A program made the translations under genes and the position numbers. A stretch of DNA of 64,000 bases from Rhodospirillales bacterium URHD0017 (lineage in GTDB: Bacteria; Pseudomonadota; Alphaproteobacteria; Reyranellales; Reyranellaceae), in assembly GCA_900110395.1 (NCBI GenBank), contig FODP01000003.1, positions 487,335 through 551,334 of the forward strand. The letters are read 5' to 3'. Of this stretch, positions 1 through 8,328 are shown piece by piece. Position 1 is the first letter of the stretch, and each line of letters opens with the position of its first letter. The notes below the pieces were generated by a model. The model was not told the origin of the DNA and ran no database searches. It saw nothing but the letters and a program-made list of their open reading frames with translations.

Positions 1-308
1 TTGGTGACGAAATCGCTCGCGACCTCGCCCTGGCGGCCGACGCCGATATGGATCTTGGCCGCGACCCCGGCCTGCTTGGTGATCTCGACCGCCGTGGCCA
101 GGGCCTTATGGCCCTCCTCACGATGATGCGTGTCGATCTGCTCCCTGGACACGAAGGACGAGATGGCGCCGCCGAGGTTGGGCTGGACGTTGAGCAGGTG
201 CAGCTCGGCGGCGAGGCCCGCCTCGATCAGGTTGAGCGCATGGCGGACCGCGCGGTCGGAGGTGCCCGAGCCGTCGACGGCGACCAGGATTGCCTTCATC
301 TTGGCCAT
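1..308 (-). CDS. Universal stress protein (UspA family), N-terminal part, cut by window edge
   Basis: The visible 102 codons are the N-terminal part of a UspA-family protein, a small cytoplasmic nucleotide-binding stress protein. After the start the sequence reads KAILVAVDGSGTSDRA, the family's first beta strand followed by the Asp that contacts the nucleotide. The ATG at 308 is chosen; a second ATG three codons later (299) is possible. The C-terminal glycine-rich ATP loop lies beyond the edge, so ATP binding cannot be judged. The gene sits 5 bases downstream of the TerC-like gene on the same strand, and the two are probably cotranscribed. Confidence 0.85.
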   Translation of the reverse strand, partial: MAKMKAILVAVDGSGTSDRAVRHALNLIEAGLAAELHLLNVQPNLGGAISSFVSREQIDTHHREEGHKALATAVEITKQAGVAAKIHIGVGRQGEVASDFVT

Positions 309-313
309 GGCGG

Positions 314-1039
314 CTACTCCTTGCGTCCTTCGGCGGCGAGATCGACCGGCTCTTCGTGCTTCTTCGCCCTGGCACGGCGTTGCAGCCAGTAGCCCAGCGC
401 GACAGTGAGGACGGCGCCGCCGATCTCGAACCACATCTTGTGATTGGGGATCCTGGCCGCGAGCCACTCGACGTAAGCGGGATCGGTCGCCAGGACCTCG
501 CCCGCGATGTAGCCCAGGAGGCCGCCGCCGGCGATGACGATGATCGGGAAGCGGTTGAGCAGCAGCATGATCAGGGTGGCGCCGAAGATGATCAGCGGGA
601 TGCTGATCAAGAGGCCGAGCACGATCAAGGTGGTGTTGCCGTGTGCCGCAGCGGCGATGGCGATGGCATTGTCGAGGCTCATCACCGCGTCGGCGATGAT
701 GATGGTGCGGATGGCGCCCCACAGCGAGCCCGAGGCCTTCACGCCGTCGCCGCCCTCGTCCTCGCCCTGGACCAGCTTGACGCCGATCCACAGCAGCAGC
801 AGGCCGCCGATCAGCTTGAGGTAGCCGATCTTGAGCAGCTGATCGACGATCAGCACGAAGATGATACGCAGCACGATGGCGCCAGCGCTGCCGATCAGGA
901 TGGCGGGCTTCTGGTGCTTTTTCTGCAGGTTGCGGCAGGCCAGCGCGATGACCAACGCGTTGTCGCCGGAGAGCACGATATTGACGATGATGATCTGAAG
1001 CAGGCCGCTCCAGAAGGCGGGGGTCAGCTCGATTCCCAT
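314..1039 (-). CDS. TerC family integral membrane protein
   Basis: This is a 241-residue inner-membrane protein of the TerC/YjbE family, linked in characterised members to metal ion (manganese) export or to metallating exported enzymes. It has the two family signatures, [12 protein letters not shown] near residue 25 and a second copy, [13 protein letters not shown], near residue 125, each with the Asp-Asn pair thought to bind metal. About seven hydrophobic segments alternate with short loops, with a charged linker (EDEGGDG) in the middle. The start is the ATG at 1039 (MGIELTP); four more residues are possible upstream. A usp gene follows after 5 bases. Confidence 0.9.
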   Translation of the reverse strand: MGIELTPAFWSGLLQIIIVNIVLSGDNALVIALACRNLQKKHQKPAILIGSAGAIVLRIIFVLIVDQLLKIGYLKLIGGLLLLWIGVKLVQGEDEGGDGVKASGSLWGAIRTIIIADAVMSLDNAIAIAAAAHGNTTLIVLGLLISIPLIIFGATLIMLLLNRFPIIVIAGGGLLGYIAGEVLATDPAYVEWLAARIPNHKMWFEIGGAVLTVALGYWLQRRARAKKHEEPVDLAAEGRKE

Positions 1040-1160
1040 GTTTCCGCGCACTCCGTCCCTGTTATTCCCGTGCGGCCGATCTTCATTGCGTCGGTCGAAG
1101 GTGTTAGTTCAGCGTCTGCCGGGGGGCAAGGCAAACCGGACAAACAGGAGGCGAAATCGC

Positions 1161-1661
1161 ATGGCGAGCGGCACGGGATACAACAAGATGTTTCCCGTCT
1201 CGTGGACGGAACTGCATCGCGACGCGCGGGCCCTGGCCTGGCGGCTGGCCGATCTCGGGCCGTTCAAGGGGCTGGTGGCGATCACCCGCGGCGGGCTGGT
1301 GCCGGCGGCCATCGTCGCGCGTGAGCTGAATCTGCGGCTGATCGACACCGTCTGCTGCTCGACCTACGACCGCATGGAGCGCGGCGCCAAGGTCGAGCTG
1401 CTGAAGGGAACCTCGGCCGAGAAGGACCAGGGCGAAGGCTGGCTGATCGTCGACGACCTGGTCGACACCGGCGTCACCGCGCGGGCCGTGCGCGCGCTCC
1501 TGCCGAAAGCGCACTTCGCCTCGGTCTACGCCAAGCCGGCCGGCCGGCCCACGGTCGACAGCTTCATCACCGAGGTGAGCCAGGACACCTGGATCCTGTT
1601 CCCGTGGGACCAGGAAGCGGTCATGGCCAAGACCATCATCGAGCTGAAGGGCGGCAAGTAA
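1161..1661 (+). CDS. gpt: Xanthine(-guanine) phosphoribosyltransferase
   Basis: This 166-residue type I phosphoribosyltransferase should convert xanthine or guanine plus PRPP to the nucleotide in purine salvage. The PRPP loop is [13 protein letters not shown] at residues 95-107. An ITRGGLVPA segment (41-49) and the C-terminal [10 protein letters not shown] closely follow E. coli Gpt in order and length. The start is the ATG at 1161, preceded by CAGGAGG about 9 bases upstream; in-frame codons further 5' lack such a site. Its TAA overlaps the next ATG by one base (TAATG), so the alcohol dehydrogenase is translationally coupled. Confidence 0.92.
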   Translation: MASGTGYNKMFPVSWTELHRDARALAWRLADLGPFKGLVAITRGGLVPAAIVARELNLRLIDTVCCSTYDRMERGAKVELLKGTSAEKDQGEGWLIVDDLVDTGVTARAVRALLPKAHFASVYAKPAGRPTVDSFITEVSQDTWILFPWDQEAVMAKTIIELKGGK

Positions 1662-2677
1662 TGAGGTGCTTCGTCATCCCCTCGCCCAAGGGCATCGATT
1701 CGCTGACGCTGGCCGAACGGCCGGATCCGACGCCCGGTCCGCGCCGGGTGCTGGTGCGCGTGCGCGCGACGTCGCTCAACTACCGCGACCTGATCACCGT
1801 CGAAGGCAGTTCGGCGCGCGCCGCGCCAAAGGCAGATCTGGTCCCGCTGTCCGATGGCGCCGGCGAGGTCGTCGCGGTCGGTCCTGGCGTGACGCGGGTG
1901 AAGGCCGGTGACCGGGTGGCGGGCTGCTTCATGCAGAAATGGGTCGGCGGCGCGATCGACGAGACCGCGCAAGCCTCGGCCATGGGCGGCGCCATCGACG
2001 GCATGCTGACCGAGCTTGCGGTGCTCGAGGAGGACGGCGTGGTGCGCCTGCCCCGCCATCTCAGCTTCGAGGAAGGTGCGACGCTGCCCTGTGCCGGCGT
2101 CACGGCGTGGCATGCGCTGGTCGAGATCGGCGAGATCAAGGCGGGCGACACGGTGCTGGTGCTGGGCTCGGGCGGCGTGTCGGTCTTCGCGCTGCAGTTC
2201 GCGCGGATGTTCGGTGCGCGTGTGATCGCGACCTCGGGCACGAAGGCCAAGGCAGAGCGGCTGAAGCAGATGGGCGCCGAGGCGGTGATCGACTACCGCG
2301 CCACGCCGGACTGGGACAAGGAAGTCGCGAAGCTGACCGGCGGCCGCGGCGTCGACATCACGGTCGAGGTCGGCGGCGCCGGCACCCTGCCGCGTTCCTT
2401 CATGGCCACGCGCGTTGCCGGACGCATCTCGGTGATCGGGTTGCTGACGGGCGCCGGCGCCGAGGTCGACCCGATGCCGATCCTGCGCCGCAATCTCAGG
2501 GTCCAGGGCCTCTATGTCGGCAACAGGCAGATGTTCGAGGCGATGAACCGCGCGATCGATGCGGACGGTCTCAAACCCGTCATAGACAAGGTGTTTCCTT
2601 TTGCGCAGGCGAAGGACGCCTATCGGCATCTCAAAAGCCAGAATCACTTCGGCAAGGTCGTTATTTCTCATGGCTAG
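1661..2677 (+). CDS. NAD(P)-dependent alcohol dehydrogenase, medium-chain family without structural zinc loop
   Basis: This 338-residue medium-chain dehydrogenase/reductase has an N-terminal GroES-like domain (LNYRDLITVEG near 40) and a Rossmann domain with VLVLGSGGVSVFALQFA near 165-181. The cysteine cluster of the zinc lobe found in classical alcohol dehydrogenases is absent. It therefore resembles the quinone-oxidoreductase-like branch, whose members reduce carbonyls or enones. The substrate cannot be named from sequence. The ATG overlaps the gpt stop codon by one base, so it is cotranscribed with a purine salvage gene, but the functional link is unclear. Confidence 0.85.
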   Translation: MRCFVIPSPKGIDSLTLAERPDPTPGPRRVLVRVRATSLNYRDLITVEGSSARAAPKADLVPLSDGAGEVVAVGPGVTRVKAGDRVAGCFMQKWVGGAIDETAQASAMGGAIDGMLTELAVLEEDGVVRLPRHLSFEEGATLPCAGVTAWHALVEIGEIKAGDTVLVLGSGGVSVFALQFARMFGARVIATSGTKAKAERLKQMGAEAVIDYRATPDWDKEVAKLTGGRGVDITVEVGGAGTLPRSFMATRVAGRISVIGLLTGAGAEVDPMPILRRNLRVQGLYVGNRQMFEAMNRAIDADGLKPVIDKVFPFAQAKDAYRHLKSQNHFGKVVISHG

Positions 2678-2688
2678 AGCTACACCAA

Positions 2689-2802
2689 GGCCTCACCGTG
2701 AGGAGCAGCCCAACGGGCTGCGTCTCGGAGGGTGGGCAACAAACACGGTGCGTGTTCCCACCCTTCGAAACGCGCGCTTCGCGCGCTCCTCAGGGTGAGG
2801 CC
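2689..2802. repeat. Intergenic palindromic repeat (long imperfect hairpin)
   Basis: Arms GGCCTCACCGTGAGGAG (2689-2705) and CTCCTCAGGGTGAGGCC (2786-2802) are inverted copies with one mismatch. Inside them a second pair of arms (GGAGGGTGGG and CCCACCCTTCG) and GCGCGCTTCGCGCGC extend the fold. The whole gap between the dehydrogenase and the aldolase genes is this element. It looks like the short dispersed palindromic elements of alphaproteobacterial genomes. It could act as a transcript stabiliser or terminator, but no U-tract follows. Confidence 0.7.
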
Positions 2803-2823
2803 GTACCGATCGAAGGAGCATCA

Positions 2824-4860
2824 ATGCAGAACCTCTGGTCCGACAGCGACGCCAAGGCCGCGATCGCCCAGCATGCCGCCAAGGGTATCGGCGAGGATCT
2901 GGCGCTGCGCGTCTATACGACCCGTCTGCTGGGTGGCGAGCCGCGGCTGGTGCTGCATGGCGGCGGCAACACCTCGGTGAAGACCAAGGTCGCCGACATC
3001 ACCGGCGCTTCCGTCGATGTGCTGTGCGTAAAGGGCAGCGGCTGGGACATGGGCACGATCGAGGCACCCGGGCTGCCGGCGGTGCGGCTGGAGCCGTTGC
3101 GCGAGCTGGTCGGGCTGCAGGCGCTGTCCGACGAGGACATGGTCAATGTCCAGCGCTGCAATCTTCTCGACAGCAAGTCGCCCAATCCGTCGGTCGAGAC
3201 GCTGCTGCATGCCTTCCTGCCGCACAAGTTCATCGACCACACCCATTCCAACGCCGTGCTGGCGTTGACCGACCAGCCTGACGGCGAGGCGCTGGCGGCC
3301 GATGTCTACGGCAAGCGCGCTGCCCTGGTGCCCTACGTCATGCCGGGCTTCGCACTGGCCAAGAAAACCACCGAAGTCGCGCGGAAGAATCCCGACGTCG
3401 AAGGGCTGATCCTGCTCAAGCACGGCATCTTCTCGATGGGCGCCACGGCGGAAGAAGCCTATGTGCGCATGATCGACCTGGTCACTCTGGCAGAGAAGCG
3501 GCTGGCCAAGGCGACGCGCAAGATCTTCCCCGGCGTGTCGTTGCCCGGGCAGATCGCGACGGCCGCCGCGGTTGCGCCGATCCTGCGTGGACTGATCTCG
3601 CTGCCCGGCAAGGACGGCGGCCGCGAGGCGGCGCAACGCTTCGTGTTCGAGTTCCGCACCAATCCCGGCATTCTTTCTTACGTCGGCGGCAAGGAGATTG
3701 CCCGCTACAGCCAGCAGGGACCGGTGACTCCCGACCATGCCATCCGCACCAAGGGCGTGCCGCTGGTCGTGCCGGCGCCCGAAGCGGACAAGCTCGATGC
3801 GTTCACGAAGGACGCCAAGGCGGCCCTCGACAAGTACGTCGCCGACTATCACGCCTACTTCGCGCGTCACAACGTGCGCCAGATGCCGAGCAAGACCGAG
3901 CTCGACCCGATGCCGCGCGTCGTGCTGGTGCCCGGGCTCGGCCTGTTCGGCATCGGCAACACATCGAAGGACGCCAAGATCGCGGCCGACCTCGCTGAGA
4001 CCACGGTCGAGGTGGTGGCCGACGCCGAGAGGCTCGGCACCTATGAATGCATCCCCGAGCCCGATATCTTCGACATCGAGTACTGGTCGCTGGAACAGGC
4101 CAAGCTCGGCGCGACGGCGGAGAAGCCGCTGGCGCGGCGTATCGCCGTGGTCACCGGCGGCGCCTCCGGCATCGGCGCGGCAACGGCGGCCGCCTTCGCC
4201 AAGGAAGGCGCGGAGGTCGTCGTGCTCGACCGCGACGTGAGCAAGGTCAAGGGCATGGCCATCGCCTGCGACGTCACCAACCCGGCTGACGTTCGCGCCG
4301 CCTTCGACAAGATCGCGGCGACCTATGGCGGCGTCGACATCGTCGTCTCCAACGCCGGCGCCGCCTGGCAGGGCCGCATCGGGGACGTTTCGGACAAGGT
4401 CCTGCGCGAGAGCTTCGAGCTGAACTTCTGGGCGCATCAGAGCGTGGCGCAGAACGCCGTGCGCATCATGCGCGCCCAGGGCCTGGGCGGCTGCCTCCTG
4501 TTCAACGCCTCCAAGCAGGCGGTGAACCCGGGGCCCGACTTCGGTCCCTACGGATTGCCCAAGGCGGCGACGATGTTCCTCAGCCGGCAGTACGCGCTGG
4601 ACCACGGTGGCGACGGCATCCGCTCAAACGCCGTCAATGCCGACCGCATCCGCTCCAATCTGCTGACGGACGACATGATTGCCCAGCGATCGAAGGCGCG
4701 CGGGCTGAACGAGGCCCAGTACATGGGCGGCAATCTCCTGGGCCTGGAGGTTACGGCGGCCGACGTGGCGCAAACCTTCGTTTCGCTGGCCAAGGCGAGC
4801 AAGACGACGGGCGCGGTGGTCACGGTCGATGGCGGCAACATCGCGGCAGCGCTGCGTTGA
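2824..4860 (+). CDS. Bifunctional class II aldolase / short-chain dehydrogenase (RhaD-ADH type)
   Basis: This 678-residue fusion has a class II aldolase domain (residues 1 to about 400) and a short-chain dehydrogenase domain (about 435-678). The aldolase half shows HGGGNTSVK near 40-48 and the metal-binding DHTHSNAVLAL near 140, plus LLKHGIFSMG near 200. The dehydrogenase half has TGGASGIG near 442, a NAG motif, and Ser, Tyr (13 residues later) and Lys in NASKQAVN...YGLPK. Related proteins act in rhamnose or other deoxysugar breakdown, coupling retro-aldol cleavage with oxidation of lactaldehyde. No sugar transporter or kinase is adjacent, so the substrate is open. AAGGAG lies 7 bases before the ATG. 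Confidence 0.9.
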   Translation: MQNLWSDSDAKAAIAQHAAKGIGEDLALRVYTTRLLGGEPRLVLHGGGNTSVKTKVADITGASVDVLCVKGSGWDMGTIEAPGLPAVRLEPLRELVGLQALSDEDMVNVQRCNLLDSKSPNPSVETLLHAFLPHKFIDHTHSNAVLALTDQPDGEALAADVYGKRAALVPYVMPGFALAKKTTEVARKNPDVEGLILLKHGIFSMGATAEEAYVRMIDLVTLAEKRLAKATRKIFPGVSLPGQIATAAAVAPILRGLISLPGKDGGREAAQRFVFEFRTNPGILSYVGGKEIARYSQQGPVTPDHAIRTKGVPLVVPAPEADKLDAFTKDAKAALDKYVADYHAYFARHNVRQMPSKTELDPMPRVVLVPGLGLFGIGNTSKDAKIAADLAETTVEVVADAERLGTYECIPEPDIFDIEYWSLEQAKLGATAEKPLARRIAVVTGGASGIGAATAAAFAKEGAEVVVLDRDVSKVKGMAIACDVTNPADVRAAFDKIAATYGGVDIVVSNAGAAWQGRIGDVSDKVLRESFELNFWAHQSVAQNAVRIMRAQGLGGCLLFNASKQAVNPGPDFGPYGLPKAATMFLSRQYALDHGGDGIRSNAVNADRIRSNLLTDDMIAQRSKARGLNEAQYMGGNLLGLEVTAADVAQTFVSLAKASKTTGAVVTVDGGNIAAALR

Positions 4861-4907
4861 GAAATCTGCGGCTCCCGCCGGCCACGGGAGCGGTCTAAGA
4901 TCGGTTC

Positions 4908-5792
4908 ATGCCGATCGAGATCACTCCCCTCACGCCCCACATTGGCGCGCGCCTGAGCGGCATCGATGTGCGCCGGCCGCTCACCGCCGCCGAGGTCGAG
5001 GCCATCGACGCCGGCATGAACCGCCATGCCGTGCTCGTCTTGCCGGACCAGGACATCAGCGACGAGCAGCAGCTCGCCTTTACGCGCAATTTCGGGCCGC
5101 TCGAAGAAGGCGCCAACTCGACGGTGCGCAGTTCGGAGCTGCGGCTCGACCCTGCCTTCGCCGACGTCTCCAACCTCGACAAGGACGGCCACAAGCTCGC
5201 ACGCGACAACAAGCGGCGCATGGCGGCGCTCGGCAACCGGCTATGGCATTCAGACGCCTCGTTCCGCGTCGTGCCCGCCAAGTACTCGATCCTGAGTGGC
5301 CGCATCGTCACGACCGCGGGCGGCAACACCGAGTTCGCCGACATGCGCGCGGCCTATGACGCGCTCGATGCCGCGACCAAGGCCGAGATCGAGGACCTCG
5401 TCTGCGAACACTCGCTGATCTATTCGCGCGGCCAGCTCGGCTTCACCGAGTTCCTGCCCGACGAGCGCGTGGCGATGAAGCCGGTACGCCACCGGCTGGT
5501 GCGCACCCATCCCGGCTCGGGCCGCAAGTCACTGTTCCTGTCGGCCCACATCGGCACCATCATCGGCTGGCCGCAGCCCGAGGCCATGGCCTTCATCCGC
5601 GACCTGATGGAACACGCCACCCAGCCGCAGTTCGTCTATTCGCATCGCTGGACGCAGCACGACCTGGTGATCTGGGACAACCGCGCCACCATGCACCGCG
5701 TGCGCCGCTTCGACGATCTCAACATCGTGCGCGACGTGCGCCGAACCACCACCAGAAGCGACGGGCCCACGGTGGCGCAGGAGGCCGCTTGA
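4908..5792 (+). CDS. TauD/TfdA family Fe(II)/2-oxoglutarate dioxygenase
   Basis: This 294-residue protein is the usual family length and folds as a cupin-type dioxygenase that uses Fe(II) and 2-oxoglutarate. The iron ligands are His114 and Asp116 in LWHSDASF and His263 in NRATMHRVRRF. The arginine cluster around 278 (RDVRRTT) provides the 2-oxoglutarate carboxylate contact. Family members oxidise taurine, alkyl sulfates, phenoxyacetates and similar compounds; the actual substrate cannot be read here. It follows the aldolase fusion by 47 bases and is convergent with an exported protein of unknown function. Confidence 0.88.
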   Translation: MPIEITPLTPHIGARLSGIDVRRPLTAAEVEAIDAGMNRHAVLVLPDQDISDEQQLAFTRNFGPLEEGANSTVRSSELRLDPAFADVSNLDKDGHKLARDNKRRMAALGNRLWHSDASFRVVPAKYSILSGRIVTTAGGNTEFADMRAAYDALDAATKAEIEDLVCEHSLIYSRGQLGFTEFLPDERVAMKPVRHRLVRTHPGSGRKSLFLSAHIGTIIGWPQPEAMAFIRDLMEHATQPQFVYSHRWTQHDLVIWDNRATMHRVRRFDDLNIVRDVRRTTTRSDGPTVAQEAA

Positions 5793-5798
5793 ACTTGC

Positions 5799-6674
5799 TC
5801 AGGGCGGAATCGAGACGCCGGGCTGCGCCACCTGCTTCAGGGCGGCATTGTCGAGAATGCAATCGAAGTCCGCACCGACATAGCCGAGAAGCATGCCGAA
5901 TCCGACGCCCGCCCCGCGATCGGCGAATGTCCAGTTCGACGAGCGCTTCAGCGTGGAATGGAACAGGCGCACCGTCTTGTCGACGGACGGCGCGACAGGG
6001 CCGCGCACCGGCGGATTGCTCGGGTCGCCTTCGAAGTCGCGGTCGGAAAATGGCCGCTCCATCGGATAGTCCTGCTTGAACAGATTGCCCTGCCCATCGA
6101 GAGGGCCCGGCAATGCCGCGAACTGTCGCCAGCATTCGTTCGCGACCGCAGGCAGGCTGACCAGGGTCTGGGGCGACACGAGCATCCCGCTCGCAGCATC
6201 GATGTTGATCGATCCGCCGGCGGACATTCCATGGGCACCGCAGCACAGCCATCGACTGTAGGCGGCAGAGATCAGTCGCCTGGAGCGGTAGAGCGACTCG
6301 AGGATGAGCACATCATCGATCTTTTCGTTCGCTGACAAGGCGATGGGACGATCGAAGTCCATTGTCGCGACCACACCGCCGATCCATTCGTTGTAGCGCT
6401 TCTCGGCTGCGTCCCGGGGATCATCGAACTCCAGGTAGGTCGCAGAGACATTGACGTTTCCTCTTGCATCGTCCCGTACCCGGGCCCGGGAGACGAGCCG
6501 GCCACAGGTCGCCCTGGTGTCGACATCTCCGATTGGCGAGACGGACACGACCTCACGCCCGCGTCTGTCCCAATCGCTGGTCACGGCCAGGCAGTCCATG
6601 GCGCGACCTTGACGAGATGCTACGAGCAGCCCGACGCCAAGAACCGTCGCCCAAACGACGTGCCTAAACCTCAT
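5799..6674 (-). CDS. Exported protein of unknown function
   Basis: I do not recognise this 291-residue protein. It starts with MRFRHVVWATVLGVGLLVAS followed by GRA, a typical Sec signal peptide, so the mature protein is probably periplasmic. Cysteines are few (for example a CC pair in WLCCGAHG) and the C-terminus contains GVGFGMLLGYVGADFDC. A YLEFDDPRDAAEKRYNEW segment could be a surface helix. The ATG at 6674 is chosen because of the signal peptide; the reading frame is open 67 codons further upstream, but that part would overlap the divergent aldo/keto reductase. No catalytic motif is visible. Confidence 0.65.
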   Translation of the reverse strand: MRFRHVVWATVLGVGLLVASRQGRAMDCLAVTSDWDRRGREVVSVSPIGDVDTRATCGRLVSRARVRDDARGNVNVSATYLEFDDPRDAAEKRYNEWIGGVVATMDFDRPIALSANEKIDDVLILESLYRSRRLISAAYSRWLCCGAHGMSAGGSINIDAASGMLVSPQTLVSLPAVANECWRQFAALPGPLDGQGNLFKQDYPMERPFSDRDFEGDPSNPPVRGPVAPSVDKTVRLFHSTLKRSSNWTFADRGAGVGFGMLLGYVGADFDCILDNAALKQVAQPGVSIPP

Positions 6675-6777
6675 GGCGAAAACGATGACGAACAAGGCGG
6701 CCGATGTCGATAGCGTCAGCCGCGAGCCGGGCGCTAGACTTCTCGGAAACCCAAGCCGCCATGATTCGAGGAAACGC

Positions 6778-7806
6778 ATGACAATCCTACCCAAACGCAG
6801 AGTCGGCAAGACCAAGCTCGAAGTCACGACGCTGGGCCTGGGCGGTGCACCGATGGGCGGCTTCCGCGCCACCATCTCCGACGCCGAGGCGGTGGCGCTG
6901 AGCGACGCCGCCTACGAGGGCGGCGTGCGCTACTTCGACACCTCGCCGTTCTACGGCTACGGCCGCAGCGAGCTGCGCATGGGCGCGGCGCTGCGCAACA
7001 AGCCGCGCGAGGACTTCGTGCTGTCGACCAAGGTCGGCCGCATCCTGCATGCCATGAAGCCCGGCGAGCAGAAGCCGGCCGACTTCCGCGACAACGGCCT
7101 GCCGGGCTTCGCGCCGGTGTTCGACTACACCTATGACGGCGTCATGCGCTCCCTGGAGCACTCGCATCTCAGGCTCGGGCTCGCCAGGATCGACATCGCC
7201 CTGATCCATGACGTCGACTTCTGGACCATCAAGGACCGCAAGATCCTCGACGAGCGCTTCAAGACGGTCATGGACGGAGGCTTCAAGGCGCTCGATGAGT
7301 TGCGCAAGGCCGGGGTCATCGGCGCGATCGGCGTCGGCATCAACGAATCGGATACCAGCCTTCGATTCATCAAAGCCGGCGACTTCGACTGCATGCTGCT
7401 GGCCGGCCGCTACACCCTGCTCGAGCAGGGCGGACTGGAGGAGTTCCTGCCCGAGTGCGTCAAACGCAGCGTCTCCGTCATCCTGGGCGGACCGTACAAC
7501 TCCGGCATCCTGACCGGCGGCGTGAAGCCCGGCGCGACGCACGACTACGCGGCCGCACCGGCACAGCTGATCGAAAAGGCGCAGAAGATCGAGGCCGTGT
7601 GCCAGCGCCACGGTGTCGAGCTGGGCGCCGCCGCCATGCAGTTCCCGCTGTTCCACCCGGCGCTCTGCTCGGTGATCCCGGGCGCGCTCAGCAGCGCCGA
7701 GGTGAAGCAGAACATCGCGCGGCTGTCGGCCAGGATCCCGGTCGAGTTGTGGAGCGAGCTCAAGCGCGAGAAGCTGATCGACGCGAACGCGCCGACCCCG
7801 AACTAG
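6778..7806 (+). CDS. Aldo/keto reductase
   Basis: This 342-residue TIM-barrel NADP-dependent oxidoreductase has the family's catalytic tetrad in place: Asp54 and Tyr59 in YFDTSPFYGYGRSE, Lys85 in LSTKVG and His144 in ALIHDVD. It is closest in layout to the fucose dehydrogenase / D-threo-aldose 1-dehydrogenase branch, with a long insertion after Lys85 (PADFRDNGLPGFAPVFDYTYDG). An alcohol, lactone or sugar aldehyde substrate is likely, but the identity is inference. The ATG at 6778 follows GAGGAAACGC, a plausible ribosome site. The gene is divergent from the exported protein. Confidence 0.9.
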   Translation: MTILPKRRVGKTKLEVTTLGLGGAPMGGFRATISDAEAVALSDAAYEGGVRYFDTSPFYGYGRSELRMGAALRNKPREDFVLSTKVGRILHAMKPGEQKPADFRDNGLPGFAPVFDYTYDGVMRSLEHSHLRLGLARIDIALIHDVDFWTIKDRKILDERFKTVMDGGFKALDELRKAGVIGAIGVGINESDTSLRFIKAGDFDCMLLAGRYTLLEQGGLEEFLPECVKRSVSVILGGPYNSGILTGGVKPGATHDYAAAPAQLIEKAQKIEAVCQRHGVELGAAAMQFPLFHPALCSVIPGALSSAEVKQNIARLSARIPVELWSELKREKLIDANAPTPN

Positions 7807-7827
7807 AAGACGAGAAGCCGCCGCCCT

Positions 7828-7986
7828 TCACACCGCAGCGAAGACGGCGGCGAGCACGGTCGTGGCGACGACAGTAGCCGCCGCCGACATCAGCGCCTGG
7901 CGCGTGTCGATATGGGCTTCGCGATACAGGAAGCCGACAAGGGCGAGGGGAAAAAGGGCCACAAATGCCAGGATGGTCAGCAACAT
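7828..7986 (-). CDS. Small membrane protein, copy B of a tandem pair (52 aa)
   Basis: A 52-residue reading frame beginning MLLTILAFVALFPLALVGFL. It has two hydrophobic helices (about 2-21 and 33-51) separated by the polar turn YREAHIDTRQ. The neighbouring gene 8076-8237 encodes a 53-residue relative with the same LVGFLYREA-x2-DTRQAL centre. Conservation centred on the amino acid motif, while many third bases differ, supports translation of both. Upstream in frame is a stop codon, so the ATG at 7986 is the only ATG start. Function unknown; a membrane microprotein is the best description. Confidence 0.6.
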   Translation of the reverse strand: MLLTILAFVALFPLALVGFLYREAHIDTRQALMSAAATVVATTVLAAVFAAV

Positions 7987-8075
7987 GATCGCCAGCCGTT
8001 ATTGTTCGCAGTTAAAATGCGATTATTTTCTAGCGTACACTTCTTGCGTCTTCACTGCGACAATTTGATCCGCTT

Positions 8076-8237
8076 TCACGATTCAAGGAGCAACAGGGTG
8101 ACGCCGACGGCCATGACGGACGCGAACGTAGCCGCCCAGAGCAAGGCCTGACGCGTGTCGAGTTGGGCTTCTCGATAGAGGAAACCCACCAACGCAAAGG
8201 GAAGAAGGGCTACGAGCGCCGCGATGCCGAACGTCAT
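8076..8237 (-). CDS. Small membrane protein, copy A of a tandem pair (53 aa)
   Basis: A 53-residue frame beginning MTFGIAALVALLPFALVGFL, with a polar centre YREAQLDTRQ and a second hydrophobic helix ending VTLLLLES. It is a clear paralogue of the 52-residue protein at 7828-7986. The DNA similarity extends upstream of both start codons: a CGCAGTT-type block sits 14-20 bases before each ATG region and a TTGTCGCAGT block about 60-70 bases before, so the duplicated unit probably includes its own promoter. No known family is recognised. The pair occupies the otherwise empty 520-base gap between the reductase and the methyltransferase. Confidence 0.6.
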   Translation of the reverse strand: MTFGIAALVALLPFALVGFLYREAQLDTRQALLWAATFASVMAVGVTLLLLES

Positions 8238-8328
8238 AAGAAGGGCCAGTCTTCGCAGTTGAAGTGCGATAACACTTAACCCAAACTAATCGCTCCCAAA
8301 CTGCGACAAATTTACGCCAGTCAGCGTG

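Noticed and set aside
2821..4605. 594-codon antisense open frame across the aldolase fusion
   Set aside because: No family resemblance; the sense frame carries both enzyme domains.
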